DNA from: Ruminococcus sp. UBA1394
Lineage (GTDB): Bacteria > Bacillota > Clostridia > Oscillospirales > Ruminococcaceae
NCBI GenBank assembly: GCA_002305725.1
Contig: DBQM01000037.1
Span: forward strand, 148,632 to 212,631
Length of the DNA stretch: 64,000 bases
Direction: 5' to 3'
The position numbers and the translations under genes are program-made. The notes beneath the pieces are model-generated. The model did not search any database. It saw only the letters and a list, made by a program, of their open reading frames with translations, and was not told where the DNA came from. Below are positions 1 to 8,701 of the stretch, one piece after another (position 1 is the stretch's first letter; each line of letters opens with the position of its first letter).

Positions 1-613
1 CGTCCTGCATATACTTTATTTTTATCCAGTCCTTTGTACGGCGGTCAAAATAATATCGGCTGTCCTTTCTTTTGGCTACAATTCCTTCAAGCTCGTTTTG
101 CCTTGCAAGCTCATAAAAAGCCACGCCGTTTTTCTCAATGTATCTTGATACGGCAAAGCTTTCGTTTTCGGATTTTACAGCTTTCTGCAATAAATTCTTT
201 CGTTGGGTAAGCGGAAGATTTGTCACCTGCCTGTCCTCATAATACAGAATATCAAAGGCGGTAAAGCAGGCGGGGTATTTCTTTGCCGCCATTTCTATTT
301 TTACGGGATTGCTCATAAGACTGCGTTTCTGAATCTCAAAAAAATCAGGCTTTCCGTCCTTGATAACCGCAAGCTCTCCGTCAAGTATACAGCGGACGTT
401 AATGCTCTTGTGTATGTCCGAAAGCTCCGGTACTTTTGGTAGCATTAAAATATTACGTTTGTTTTTCAGAATCGTTTTATCTTTATCCAGATAAGCTATG
501 CACCGTTCTCCGTCAAGATTTAGTTCATAGATATATTCCTCGCTGTCAAAGGGCTCTCCCTCCGCTCCGATTAACATTGGATTGATATTTTTAGTTTCCC
601 ATATATCGGTCAT
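1..613 (-). CDS. ligD: ATP-dependent DNA ligase (LigD ligase-domain type), 3' part outside window
   Basis: Seals nicks or breaks using ATP; beside Ku it would act in non-homologous end joining. Translating the minus strand from 613 gives an uninterrupted frame to the window edge with nucleotidyltransferase ligase motifs in order: NLDGER (motif I, about residues 34-39), GELAV and FFEIQKR (motif III region), EGIVAKR (motif IV) and WIKIKY (motif V). The ATG overlaps the Ku stop as ATGA, so the two are translationally coupled. No polymerase or phosphoesterase domain is seen, so this is a stand-alone ligase module as in many Clostridia. Oddity: motif I is normally KxDGxR; the lysine that receives AMP is Asn here (codon AAT), which would abolish catalysis unless it is a sequence error. 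The C-terminal OB-fold lies outside the window. Confidence 0.9.
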   Translation of the reverse strand, partial: MTDIWETKNINPMLIGAEGEPFDSEEYIYELNLDGERCIAYLDKDKTILKNKRNILMLPKVPELSDIHKSINVRCILDGELAVIKDGKPDFFEIQKRSLMSNPVKIEMAAKKYPACFTAFDILYYEDRQVTNLPLTQRKNLLQKAVKSENESFAVSRYIEKNGVAFYELARQNELEGIVAKRKDSRYYFDRRTKDWIKIKYMQD

Positions 614-1377
614 TTTTTAGCGCCTATCTGCTCGAGACTTTGCTTTAAGGCTTCCATAATATCAATAGCCGTTACCTTGATTTCCGGAGATGGAGCGACG
701 ATATCTTTTCCGGCAATTTTCTGCTCGATTATTTCACGCAGTCTTACCTGATACTCGTCCTTATACAGATTCGGTTCAAAGTCCTTAACCATTGAATTGA
801 TCAGGGTTTTCGCCATTGTAAGCTCCGCCTCGCTTATTTCGGGGTGCGCGGGCTCTTTAGGCGCCTGCTTTACCTCGTCTGCGAAAAACATTGTTTCAAT
901 GAGTATGCCGTTATCGGTAGGAATCAACGTTAAAAGCTTTTCCTTGGTACCCATAACGGTTTTGGCGATAGCAACCTTGTTTTCGTCCTTCATAGCCTTA
1001 CGAAGCAGCTCAAAGGCTTTGTCTCCGCCGGCTTCCGGAACCGCGTGATAGGTTTTATCATAATAAATCGGACGTATGGAATTTAAGTCTGTAAAATGCA
1101 GAATGTGAATGGTTTTATCCTTTTCGGACTTGGCTTTTTCAAAATCCTCGTCAGACATAATGACAAACTTGTCCTTGTCGTATTCAAAGCCCTTTACAAT
1201 ATCCTTTGACGATACCTCCTTGCCGCAGGAAGCGCAGACCTTTTTGTACTTTACTCTGCTGCCGTCCTCTCTGCAAAGCTGATTAAAATGTATATCGTTA
1301 TCCTGTGTGGCTGTATACAGTCCTACGGGAATATGAACCAAGCCGAATGAAATTGCTCCTCTGTGCGATACTGCCAT
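610..1377 (-). CDS. ku: Non-homologous end joining protein Ku
   Basis: Homodimeric ring protein that binds double-strand DNA ends and recruits the ligase. The product is 255 aa and begins with the family's usual start, MAVSHRGAISFGLVHIPVGL. A longer open frame exists (to 1518), but its 47 extra residues are not Ku-like. The ATG at 1377 has an AGGAG site 8 nt upstream, so 1377 is chosen. The body has Ku features such as a CxxC pair (VCASCGKEV), then EYDKDKF, HAVPEAGGDKAFELLRKAM and VKDFEPNLYKDEYQVRLREII near the C-terminus. It overlaps the downstream ligase by 4 nt. The pair is a minimal two-gene NHEJ operon. Confidence 0.95.
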   Translation of the reverse strand: MAVSHRGAISFGLVHIPVGLYTATQDNDIHFNQLCREDGSRVKYKKVCASCGKEVSSKDIVKGFEYDKDKFVIMSDEDFEKAKSEKDKTIHILHFTDLNSIRPIYYDKTYHAVPEAGGDKAFELLRKAMKDENKVAIAKTVMGTKEKLLTLIPTDNGILIETMFFADEVKQAPKEPAHPEISEAELTMAKTLINSMVKDFEPNLYKDEYQVRLREIIEQKIAGKDIVAPSPEIKVTAIDIMEALKQSLEQIGAKK

Positions 1378-1443
1378 ATTAAACATCTCCTTTTTTAGTA
1401 GTATATCCATTCCGTAAAAAGTAATACTAATTACGGTGATAAT

Positions 1444-1682
1444 ATGGTAATAAAGGTTTATGTTGAGGTAACGCAAAGTTTGATACAGAGGGGAACATAA
1501 CTCCGCTTTCCGTAACATGGGAGGACGGTACGGTTTATGAGATCGACAGAATTCTTGACAAACGCAGAGCCGCCAGTCTTAAAGCGGGAGGTATCGGAAT
1601 GAGGTATACCTGTCGCATTTCAGGTCAGCAGTCCTATTTGTATTATGAGGAGCCGAGATGGTTTGTTGAGGGTAAAAGATAA
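1444..1682 (+). pseudogene. Small conserved protein, frameshifted (about 79 aa)
   Basis: Plus-strand gene too broken to appear as one frame. ATG at 1444 opens MVIKVYVEVTQS, then the frame ends early. One T too few in the run near 1479-1481 explains it: in the shifted frame the product continues FDTEGNITPLSVTWEDG and runs with coding character (DRILDKRRAASLKAGG, RYTCRISGQQSYLYYEE, WFVEGKR) to the stop at 1680-1682. From memory this resembles short Firmicutes proteins often found beside Y-family DNA polymerase genes; no polymerase is present here. It is divergent from Ku and ends in a strong hairpin. A sequencing error in the homopolymer is as likely as real decay. Confidence 0.6.
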
Positions 1683-1692
1683 TTTGGATAAA

Positions 1693-1736
1693 TATAAGGA
1701 TACAGCGCCGATCAGCGCTATATCCTTATTATTTTT
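1693..1736. terminator. Bidirectional intrinsic terminator
   Basis: Arms ATAAGGATACAGCGC and GCGCTATATCCTTAT form a 15-bp stem with one mismatch, flanked by a T-rich run on the plus side and A-rich sequence on the other. It lies between the end of the small plus-strand gene (1682) and the end of the convergent Rpn gene (1738). Confidence 0.8.
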
Positions 1737-2334
1737 GTTATTTATTAAGAGCAGCTTTTATCATATCGTCTGACAAGCCAAGTTCTTTTAATCTTTTTGC
1801 TATTTCCTGTTCCTTTTTTTCCATGCCTTTTTCTATACCGATTTTTTCGCCTTTTTCCATGCCGATCTGCTCGCCCTCACGCCTTGCATGACCTAACGCG
1901 CTGGCTTCATCGTGCAGCGCCTTTTCTCTTAATCTAGCAAGCTCCTGTATCTTTTCATCCTCGCTCATCTGGTGTATTACCATTACCGCTTTCTGTATCT
2001 CCGGCACATTTGTCTGTCTCAGCATTTCCAATTCCTCCTCGCTCTCCGCGTTTATCAGTTGAAGCCACAGCTCCATGCGGTTATTCTTATTTATCTTCTT
2101 GTTTATCTTTTTAAGCTCAAAAAAGTGTATCGCGCACTTATCCGTCAGCAGTTCGTGCCTGTTTACTTCCAATACCTTGAAGCATGAATGAAATTCGGGA
2201 CATTCAAACATATTGAAGTTGATTATATTGATCGATATGCTCTGCTTCAGATCGCCGTATTCGTTGGTGCTATACTAAAAAAGTGGACAGCAAAATACGA
2301 AAGAGGTATAATAATAAAAAAAGGAGAGAATCAC

Positions 2335-2619
2335 ATGGAAAACACCAAGTATACAGAGGAATTCAAGCAAAGCATAGTAAGCTTGTATGAATCCGGAAAA
2401 AGCAGCGCGCAGATATGCAAAGAATACGGAATGAGCAGTTCCACATTGCATAAATGGATCAAAAAATATACAAAAGTCCAGGTTTCAGAAACTGAAACCA
2501 TGACCATGGCTGAAATCAAAAAAATGCAAAAGAAATTAGCCTTGCTTGAGGAGGAAAATATCATATTAAAAAAAGCGATGGCTATCTTCTCAAGGGAATC
2601 CGGGAAAGAGTCGAACTGA
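2335..2619 (+). CDS. IS3 transposase OrfA (helix-turn-helix)
   Basis: 94 aa DNA-binding subunit of the IS3 transposase. The start at 2335 follows AAAGGAG. It has an HTH_Tnp_1 type N-terminus (YTEEFKQSIVSLYESGKS, ICKEYGMSSSTLHKWIKKY) and a leucine-zipper-like C-terminus (LALLEEENIILKKAMAIF) that mediates multimerisation. The end of the zipper contains a run of seven A (2568-2574) in the phase A AAA AAA, a classic -1 slippery heptamer. Slippage there would fuse OrfA to OrfB to make the active OrfAB transposase. Confidence 0.92.
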   Translation: MENTKYTEEFKQSIVSLYESGKSSAQICKEYGMSSSTLHKWIKKYTKVQVSETETMTMAEIKKMQKKLALLEEENIILKKAMAIFSRESGKESN

Positions 2620-2666
2620 TCACCCGGCTTTCAAAGGAGCATTCCATCAAACTTCTGTGCAAAGTT

Positions 2667-3473
2667 TTGAAGGTAGCCAGAAGCACATATTACAGCATTT
2701 TAAATCATAAAGCGTCCGGCCGTGAAATAGAAAACAATACGCTTAAGTCAAAAATATTCAAAATTTACTGTGATAATCGAAAAGTATACGGCTGCATAAA
2801 AATCACCCGTATATTGCGAGACGACGGTTATCCGAAATTAAGTGTAAACCGTGTTTCAAGACTTATGAAACAGCTCGGTATCAGATCTGTAACTATCAGA
2901 AAATTCAAGAATTACCGCAATAAACACAATGAACATTCTGAACTTAAAAATCTGGTGAATCAGAATTTTTCCGCTCAAAAACCAAACCGGATATGGCTTT
3001 CAGATATTACATATATTCATACCGTAAAGCACGGCTGGACTTATCTTGCGAGCGTTCTGGATGTCTGTACGAGAAAAATCGTCGGTTACAGTTATGGAAG
3101 AAAAATGGATCGTTCTCTTGTTATTTCCGCACTGACAAAAGCATGGGAAAATCAGAACTATCCGAATAATGTTATTCTTCACAGCGACCGCGGAAGCCAG
3201 TATACTTCATCTGAATATATTGCGGCTGCTGAGAGGATGGGCTTCAGGCTTTCATACAGTAAAAAAGGCTGTCCTTTTGATAACGCTCCCATGGAATCTT
3301 TTCATTCTGTTTTGAAGAAGGAAGAAGTCTACCTGAAACACTATTCTTCTTTCGACGAGGCTAAAATCAGACTTTTTGATTATATTAATGGCTTTTATAA
3401 TCGTAATCGCGTTCACTCGTCTATTAATTACTTGTCGCCCGTTCAATTTGAAAAATCTTTACTTCAATCTTAA
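2667..3473 (+). CDS. IS3 transposase OrfB (DDE integrase domain)
   Basis: Catalytic half of the transposase, probably made mainly as an OrfAB fusion through -1 frameshifting at 2568-2574. The same frame reads back from 2667 through IRERVELITRLSKEHS to the slip site. It has a HTH_21 region (KVYGCIKITRILRDDGYP) followed by an rve integrase core with all three acidic residues: LSDITYIHT (D), LHSDRGSQYTS (D) and NAPMESFHSVLKKEE (E). The C-terminal YNRNRVHSSINYLSP is standard. The enzyme looks intact, so the element may still move. Confidence 0.92.
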   Translation: MKVARSTYYSILNHKASGREIENNTLKSKIFKIYCDNRKVYGCIKITRILRDDGYPKLSVNRVSRLMKQLGIRSVTIRKFKNYRNKHNEHSELKNLVNQNFSAQKPNRIWLSDITYIHTVKHGWTYLASVLDVCTRKIVGYSYGRKMDRSLVISALTKAWENQNYPNNVILHSDRGSQYTSSEYIAAAERMGFRLSYSKKGCPFDNAPMESFHSVLKKEEVYLKHYSSFDEAKIRLFDYINGFYNRNRVHSSINYLSPVQFEKSLLQS

Positions 3474-3961
3474 TCCTTTTCGCCTTTTTCTGTCCAGATT
3501 ATTGACTATGGTTCATCGTCTCCGCTTTTCAGATCTCCGCTGTACAGCTTAGACCAGTAATACAATACGCGGTCGTTAAAGTCAGGCTCGTTCTTTATCT
3601 GCATTTCCACATTGACCAATTTATCGTCCACCTGCATTTTCAGATCAAGCCTGCTGAATTTCCCCGTTATCGTTTCCGGCAGTATTTCGGAGTTCTGAAT
3701 CACTATCTCTTTTATCGAATCATATGGCAGTTCAAGCATAGTCGATAAAAAGCTATGCAGTATATCCTCGTTTTCCGATTTGGTAAACATCGTTTTAAAT
3801 ATTATATCCAGCTTTGCTTTCACTATGTTTCTGCCCATTGGTATCAGCCTCCGTTACGTCTGTTTTCCGTCCTTTTTCTAACTTCATTATATCATACTAT
3901 GCCAATCATTGCAAGCTTTATAAAAGTAAATTTTACTTCGGTCCCAGTGGAGCCGAAGTTA

Positions 3962-3997
3962 ATAAAACAAGGGCACAGATAACTGTACCCTTGTTTT
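3962..3997 (-). terminator. Intrinsic terminator of the surface-protein gene
   Basis: AACAAGGGcACAG and CTGTaCCCTTGTT form a 12-13 bp stem with a 4-nt loop, followed on the minus strand by TTTTATT. It lies about 60 bp after the stop at 4059. A shorter hairpin (ACTTCGG at 3935-3941 with CCGAAGT at 3953-3959) lies just beyond. Confidence 0.75.
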
Positions 3998-4058
3998 TGC
4001 TTTCAGCGCTAAAGTCAAGTCGGAAGCAGTGAAATAAACCATGAAGATGTAAAGGAGG

Positions 4059-6347
4059 TTACTTCTTTCTTGAGGCGATAACGCCGATTGCTGACAATAA
4101 GATTATTCCCGCTGCCGCAGCCGAAGCTGCTCCGGTGTTGGGGTTAGACGTTCCGCCGGCTCCTGAGTTATTGGCAATTCCCGTTGTCCCCGCCTTACTG
4201 TCGGAGCCAGCGGAATCCGTCTTTGACGTGATGTCGTTTGACGAATCGTCGGTTTTGCTTGACGAATCATCGGTCTTTGAGCTTGATTCATCTTCTGTTT
4301 TTGATGACGAATCGGCGTCTGTATCTGACGAGCTTTCGGAATCTGGTGTTGATTCTGAATCAGGAGTTGATTCTGATGAAGGCTCTGACGAGGAATCGTC
4401 CGTCTTTTCAACCAGACCCGCAACAGCCGTTTCAATCGCTGTTTTAGCGGCTTCGATATCTGCCTTTTCAGAATCCTCCGGCAGCTCCTTTGCCGCTGTC
4501 AAAGCTTCGGTAAGCGCCGCATAGCTGTCCTCGGTGTAATCAGAAGCTTCAATTTTTTCAGCTTCCGCTATTGCCGCTTTCAGTTCGTCAAGCGCGATAG
4601 TTCTGTCCGTAACCGCCTTGACTACCTGTCCGACAGCATTGATATATTCCACCTTTGTTACTGCGTAAACATAGTCGTTTGCGTTTGCCCACGCCCATGT
4701 ATAGGCTACAAGCTTCACGTCATCGCCGGAGTTGATTGCATTTGTCAACGGCAATTCAATCGTAAATCCCTTTGCTCCGGCTGTCTGGGAACTGTCTGTT
4801 CCGGCAAACTTCATGTAGCTTTCCACTCCTGCGATTGAAGCCTTTGCCTCTATGCTTGCATACTGGTTAAATGAAACATCGTCAGCGCAGTCGAACGTTA
4901 TCTTGATTTTTGTCGCTCCTGCAACAGCTTCGTCTGCTGTAAATCCTCCGAGGGTGGTTTCAACGGCGTTTTTATTGATGATTGCGAAAGGCTCTCCGGC
5001 AGGCTCTTTTTCCTTTTCTGTCAATCCTGATATTGCTGTATCAATATTATTTTTGGCGGCTATCAATACAGAATTTAAGGCGTTTTGATCCAATAGCTTT
5101 GCATTTGCTATAGCTTCAGTTAATTTAGTATAACTCTCATCTGTATAATTTCCGGGCAAAATTGCTTCCGCTTTTTTTATAGCTTCTTCTAATGCCGCTC
5201 TTGAAGCCGTTGTATCCGCTAATAAATTCTTTAACACTTCAAGTGAGGTATTTAAATTCTCTGCAGCCGTATCAACCTGACTTTGATTGTACAAGCCTTC
5301 CGTATCATTATATATAGATTTAGCTTTTTGCAGTGTTCCTGTTGTGGAAAATACATTATTCCAAGCTTCCGCTTGGTAATCGTCCTTGTTGCTTTCATTA
5401 TAAAGCTTTTCAGCTTTTTCTATTGCCGAAGCCAAGGCTTTGCTGTTTACAAAGTTTCTGAGAACTTCTACCTTAACAACATTTGATTCTGACATTTTAT
5501 AATTATCAGTTGCTGCCATATAGCCTTTTATATAGTATGTGCCTATCGGTAACAAAGCTGAGCTATATGAATAACCTTTATATTCATTTTCACAGGCTTC
5601 GTCACTATACAGCTTATACGTTATTTCTCCGTCGCCTGCAATAATGTTAGTTTGGGGCTTTAATCCTCCCTCTGTTCCGTAATTTATATTGTCACAGCTT
5701 ATAGTAAATTCTGATTCCTGTTTTTCATTTGCCATTACTATAACTTGATCTGCGCTTATTGGATAGCTTCCTTCGGCTGTTTTAGTAACTATTGTGTTCT
5801 TTACTTCTTCACTTGTAACATATACCTTTAAATTGGTGTTCATTGCTCTGAAAACAGCATTAGACGTTATATTTACAGAAGAAGCGTAAATATATAATTC
5901 TTCTATACTATCGCTTTCATAACGTCTATTCCAAGCCATATTACCGGGTAAGGTAAAATCAAGTCCTGTATAAGTAAATTCAACTTTTTTAAGAGCCTTG
6001 AATCTACCGAACATTCCTGTTGAAGCTCCGTTACAATTGCTGTTGAATTTTATAGCTGTTACATAGTTATCGTCAGCAGATATTAATTGAAAAAAATTAA
6101 CAGGAGCTTTTCCGTTTACGCCATCGTCATATTCTTCGGGATATACAATTTCCGTAGTCCCGATATTTTGCATTATGGTTACATAATCTTCTTTAAGAGT
6201 TGCTATATAGTAGTTATTCAAATTATAACCATAACTGAAATATGAGAAATCATCAGTTGCCGTCGCTAATAAACCAATCGAGTTTAATCCGATTAATCCG
6301 GTTAATAAAACGCTTAAAACACGCTTAACAACTTTTAATTTTTTCAT
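4059..6347 (-). CDS. Secreted wall-anchored protein with LRR-like, FIVAR and beta-sandwich modules
   Basis: 762 aa. Signal peptide at residues 1-30 (KRVLSVLLTGLIGLNSIG). Residues about 60-200 resemble BspA-like leucine-rich segments (ALKKVEFTYTGLDF, SIEELYIYAS). About 210-295 is an Ig-like stretch. FIVAR helical repeats follow at about 298-375, 380-448 and 590-655 (recurring pattern LxEAIxxAExIxxxxYTxxSYxxLTEAIxxAK). Between the second and third lies a beta-rich domain (KITFDCADDVSFNQYAS) that could bind carbohydrate. A Ser/Asp/Glu/Lys linker leads to the tail NPNTGAA, a hydrophobic helix and RKK, a sortase-type anchor with an NPxTG-like motif. Start supported by AGGAGGTAAGATA-ATG. Just downstream of the GH5 gene in the same direction; a role in substrate or cell adhesion is inferred. 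The ligand is not recognisable. Confidence 0.8.
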   Translation of the reverse strand: MKKLKVVKRVLSVLLTGLIGLNSIGLLATATDDFSYFSYGYNLNNYYIATLKEDYVTIMQNIGTTEIVYPEEYDDGVNGKAPVNFFQLISADDNYVTAIKFNSNCNGASTGMFGRFKALKKVEFTYTGLDFTLPGNMAWNRRYESDSIEELYIYASSVNITSNAVFRAMNTNLKVYVTSEEVKNTIVTKTAEGSYPISADQVIVMANEKQESEFTISCDNINYGTEGGLKPQTNIIAGDGEITYKLYSDEACENEYKGYSYSSALLPIGTYYIKGYMAATDNYKMSESNVVKVEVLRNFVNSKALASAIEKAEKLYNESNKDDYQAEAWNNVFSTTGTLQKAKSIYNDTEGLYNQSQVDTAAENLNTSLEVLKNLLADTTASRAALEEAIKKAEAILPGNYTDESYTKLTEAIANAKLLDQNALNSVLIAAKNNIDTAISGLTEKEKEPAGEPFAIINKNAVETTLGGFTADEAVAGATKIKITFDCADDVSFNQYASIEAKASIAGVESYMKFAGTDSSQTAGAKGFTIELPLTNAINSGDDVKLVAYTWAWANANDYVYAVTKVEYINAVGQVVKAVTDRTIALDELKAAIAEAEKIEASDYTEDSYAALTEALTAAKELPEDSEKADIEAAKTAIETAVAGLVEKTDDSSSEPSSESTPDSESTPDSESSSDTDADSSSKTEDESSSKTDDSSSKTDDSSNDITSKTDSAGSDSKAGTTGIANNSGAGGTSNPNTGAASAAAAGIILLSAIGVIASRKK

Positions 6348-6363
6348 TATCTTACCTCCTATA

Positions 6364-6401
6364 AAAAATAATGTCCCTTTTAAAAAAGAGACATTATTTT
6401 A
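6364..6401 (-). terminator. Intrinsic terminator after GH5 gene
   Basis: AAATAATGTC and GACATTATTT pair around an A/T-rich loop. On the minus strand the stem is followed by a run of T. It lies between the GH5 stop (6419) and the ribosome binding site of the downstream surface protein, so the two genes are probably transcribed separately or with partial read-through. Confidence 0.75.
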
Positions 6402-6418
6402 AGTATTAATTTGTTATT

Positions 6419-8701
6419 TTACGGTCTGTCTGCGACTCCGTCTGCATAGCCGTTAATTATATTTGAAATTATAGTAACTCCATCTGAATTTACAGTATTG
6501 GTTTCTCTGTTAAATAAAGCAAAGCCATTAGTTCCGATTGCTCCATTATCCCAATAGGCAGTTACAATATTTCCATAATATCCTGCACAGTAATTTAACT
6601 CATAGCAGTAGCTTGCTCTTGCTGAAAGATTATTCTTATCGATAGCTCCATATTCGCCTATCAGCACAGGCATTCCATTAGTGTTTGCGAATTGTGAAAT
6701 TGTACTTATTTTTGAATCTAAATAATCTATTTGTTCATCTGTACCCCATGAACCAGTTTCACTTTCATTTAACGTGAAATCATACGGATCATAGTAATGA
6801 ACAGAAAGCATAAGTCTGTCAGCAGATGTGTCATTTGGTTTTACGAAACTTAATATAGTATTATTAATGTCTGCGTCATATCCTGATACGATAAGAAGTC
6901 TATCAGTGTTTTTACCGCCTACATTTCTAACAGTTTCTACAAACTTAGCGTTCAGAGAATTTACATTAGCAATTTCAGACGTGCTTGGTGTAGAATTGTA
7001 ATCTCCATTATTCAACTCGTTAAAGCCTTCAAAAATAAGCTTTTGATCGTAGTCTGCAAACGTATTTGCTATTGACGACCAAACTCCCGCAAATTTGTTT
7101 TGAACAGCAGTAAAGTCACTACCTGTCTTTGTAATATCAAGCCACATATCCTCAACGTCGTTTCCGCCGTCGTTATGTATGTTAACGATTACAAAAAGAT
7201 TCGCAGAAATTGCCGCGTCCACTACCTGTTTTACTCTTGCCATATATGCGGAGTCGATAGTGTACGTTCCGTCGGCGTTCTCAACGATCTTGTCCATGTA
7301 GGACACAGGAATTCTTACGGTATCGAATCCTGCCGCCTTAACAGCGTCGAACATCTCCTTGCTTACAGGGAATTTGTTATTCCAGAGAGTTTCTCCGACT
7401 GTTCCGTCGCTTGTTGAATCCAGTGCGTTACCGAGATTCCAAGCCTTGCCCATCATGCCTGCAAGCTGTGTTGCGGTCTTTCCGCTGACTTCTGCCGGAA
7501 TAGGCGAGCGGTTGTCGTAGATTTTAACTTCTGTAACTGTACAGCCGTCGAAGCATACGTTGAATTCTGTCAAATCTTTGCTTACATCAAACGTATATTT
7601 ATACTCTCCTAATGTTACAGGAATGAAAGAGCCTCCGATTTTAGCGTTGTCGCTGTACAATTCAGCCTGCATATAGCTTCCGTCTGCCGGAATTGAGGAG
7701 TAGTTTGCCGTTACCTCTACCGTTGGACTTCTGTAGCCTTCCAGAGAGAAGTTAAAAACATAGATACTGTCCTCGCCGCCGGAAAACCAGAAATCAGGAT
7801 TGCCGGATTCCAGAGTAAGCTCGGAAGCCGTACCCTTCGTCCAATTACCTTTTATCACTGTAGCTTCAGGCGTCTTGTCATAGATTTTGATCTCCGTTAC
7901 AGTACAAGCGTCAAAGCAAGCCGCAATCTGATGCGCTTCTCCGCTGATACTGTAGGAATAGGTCACAGTTGAGCCAGCCTCAGCTTCCTTATACCCATAC
8001 TGCTCAACAGGAGTAAAGGTTTCATTTTCCTGCTGATAGTTTTCCGCATAGTATAAAGTCGCTTCCTTAAACGGGTCTGTTCCCAGATCGCTGTCATATG
8101 TGACCGTTACGTCGATCGTCGGATTGGTAAAGCCGTAAGCGGAGAATCCGTTCAGATAGATGTTGTACTCATTAGCGTCAACTTCCATTTCCGAATCTCC
8201 TGTGACTGTCATAGCCGAAGCTGTTCCTTTGTGCCACGAGCCTGTGATAGTTGTTTCCTGACCTTGCTTGTCGTTGAGTATTACCGAGTTGACCTTTACC
8301 GAGCCTGTTCCGAAGTTATCGGTAATGAGATTGAAGCCGTAAAAGTCCTTTCCGGTAGTCAGTGAGCTTTCAATGTCGCTCAGTTCAACCGTATCAGTGT
8401 ACTCCACATTCAAAGCCGGATTAACTTGTCCGATAGACGTTTTGTTCCAGCCGCCCCATTCGCTGTCGAATGCCAGTATTCCGAAGGTTTCCGCAGGCGT
8501 TTCGACAGCTGATACATATTCGTAATTAAGTTCAATGGATTCATAACCCAAGCAGTCGCTCTGAAAAAAAGTTTCCAAAGTCTTTCCTTGCGTATATGTA
8601 CCGTTGATCCCCATGTCTTTTGCGGATACGCTACCCCCAACAGCCACAGTAGCAGCCATTGCCGCAGCAGACACTATTGATAATATTTTTTTCCTGAGCA
8701 T
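6419..8701 (-). CDS. Secreted GH5-family glycoside hydrolase (endoglucanase-like) with N-terminal beta modules
   Basis: 760 aa extracellular enzyme expected to hydrolyse beta-1,4-glucan or a related plant polysaccharide by the retaining mechanism. Signal peptide at 1-27 ending SVSA. Residues about 28-168 form a CBM-like beta module (WGGWNKTSIGQVNPALNVEY). Two homologous modules follow, about 169-281 and 282-400 (paired starts ITGSWHKGTASAMTV and IKGNWTKGTASELTL, paired ends DACTVTEIKIYD and DGCTVTEVKIYD). The GH5 barrel is about 410-745: TVRIPVSY, NIHNDGG, IFEGFNE with acid/base E562, SVHYYDPYDF, and GEYG with nucleophile E683. There is no dockerin and no sortase tail; the protein ends soon after the barrel, so it is probably free or held through its modules. 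RBS AAAGGAG before ATG at 8701. Confidence 0.92.
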   Translation of the reverse strand: MLRKKILSIVSAAAMAATVAVGGSVSAKDMGINGTYTQGKTLETFFQSDCLGYESIELNYEYVSAVETPAETFGILAFDSEWGGWNKTSIGQVNPALNVEYTDTVELSDIESSLTTGKDFYGFNLITDNFGTGSVKVNSVILNDKQGQETTITGSWHKGTASAMTVTGDSEMEVDANEYNIYLNGFSAYGFTNPTIDVTVTYDSDLGTDPFKEATLYYAENYQQENETFTPVEQYGYKEAEAGSTVTYSYSISGEAHQIAACFDACTVTEIKIYDKTPEATVIKGNWTKGTASELTLESGNPDFWFSGGEDSIYVFNFSLEGYRSPTVEVTANYSSIPADGSYMQAELYSDNAKIGGSFIPVTLGEYKYTFDVSKDLTEFNVCFDGCTVTEVKIYDNRSPIPAEVSGKTATQLAGMMGKAWNLGNALDSTSDGTVGETLWNNKFPVSKEMFDAVKAAGFDTVRIPVSYMDKIVENADGTYTIDSAYMARVKQVVDAAISANLFVIVNIHNDGGNDVEDMWLDITKTGSDFTAVQNKFAGVWSSIANTFADYDQKLIFEGFNELNNGDYNSTPSTSEIANVNSLNAKFVETVRNVGGKNTDRLLIVSGYDADINNTILSFVKPNDTSADRLMLSVHYYDPYDFTLNESETGSWGTDEQIDYLDSKISTISQFANTNGMPVLIGEYGAIDKNNLSARASYCYELNYCAGYYGNIVTAYWDNGAIGTNGFALFNRETNTVNSDGVTIISNIINGYADGVADRP

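Larger units (their letters stand above)
2265..3515 (+). mobile_element. IS3-family insertion sequence (IS150-like), 1251 bp
   Basis: The element carries orfA and orfB in overlapping -1 frames with a DDE transposase. Its ends were set by three agreements: the outer bases are TG...CA as in the IS150 group, the flanks carry a 4-bp direct repeat TCGT (2261-2264 and 3516-3519), and precise removal restores the interrupted Rpn frame. The terminal regions are imperfect inverted repeats; the best conserved part is TGGACAG(C/A)AAAA near 2284 and its complement ending at 3496. It is oriented opposite to the host gene. Confidence 0.88.
1738..3838 (-). pseudogene. Rpn-family PD-(D/E)XK nuclease/transposase, split by IS3 element
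   Basis: The 5' half (3838 down to 3516) encodes MGRNIVKAKLDIIFKTMF, then FSRLDLKMQVDDKLVNVEMQ, the D...ExQ core of the PD-(D/E)XK fold of recombination-promoting nucleases. The 3' half (2264 down to 1738) encodes SISINIINFNMFECPEFHS, HELLTDKCAIHFFELKKI and a coiled C-tail rich in KGEKIGIEKGMEKKEQE, all typical of this family. The IS3 element at 2265-3515 interrupts it. Deleting the element and one TCGT copy joins the halves in frame as LKSGDEYGDLKQSISIN, giving 281 aa, the usual family size. The N-terminal piece currently ends after a few IS-encoded residues, so the gene should be inactive. RNA or DNA cleavage by relatives is known; the role in this host is not. Confidence 0.85.

Noticed and set aside
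1378..1518. N-terminal extension of Ku
   Set aside because: Not Ku-like and lies upstream of a good ribosome binding site.
2284..3496. IS3 ends at the TGGACAG repeats
   Set aside because: Flanks of these points show no target duplication and do not restore the Rpn frame; ends at 2265 and 3515 do both.
4103..4524. Open frames in other phases over the Ser/Asp-rich linker of the surface protein
   Set aside because: Arise from low-complexity coding sequence of the 762-aa gene.
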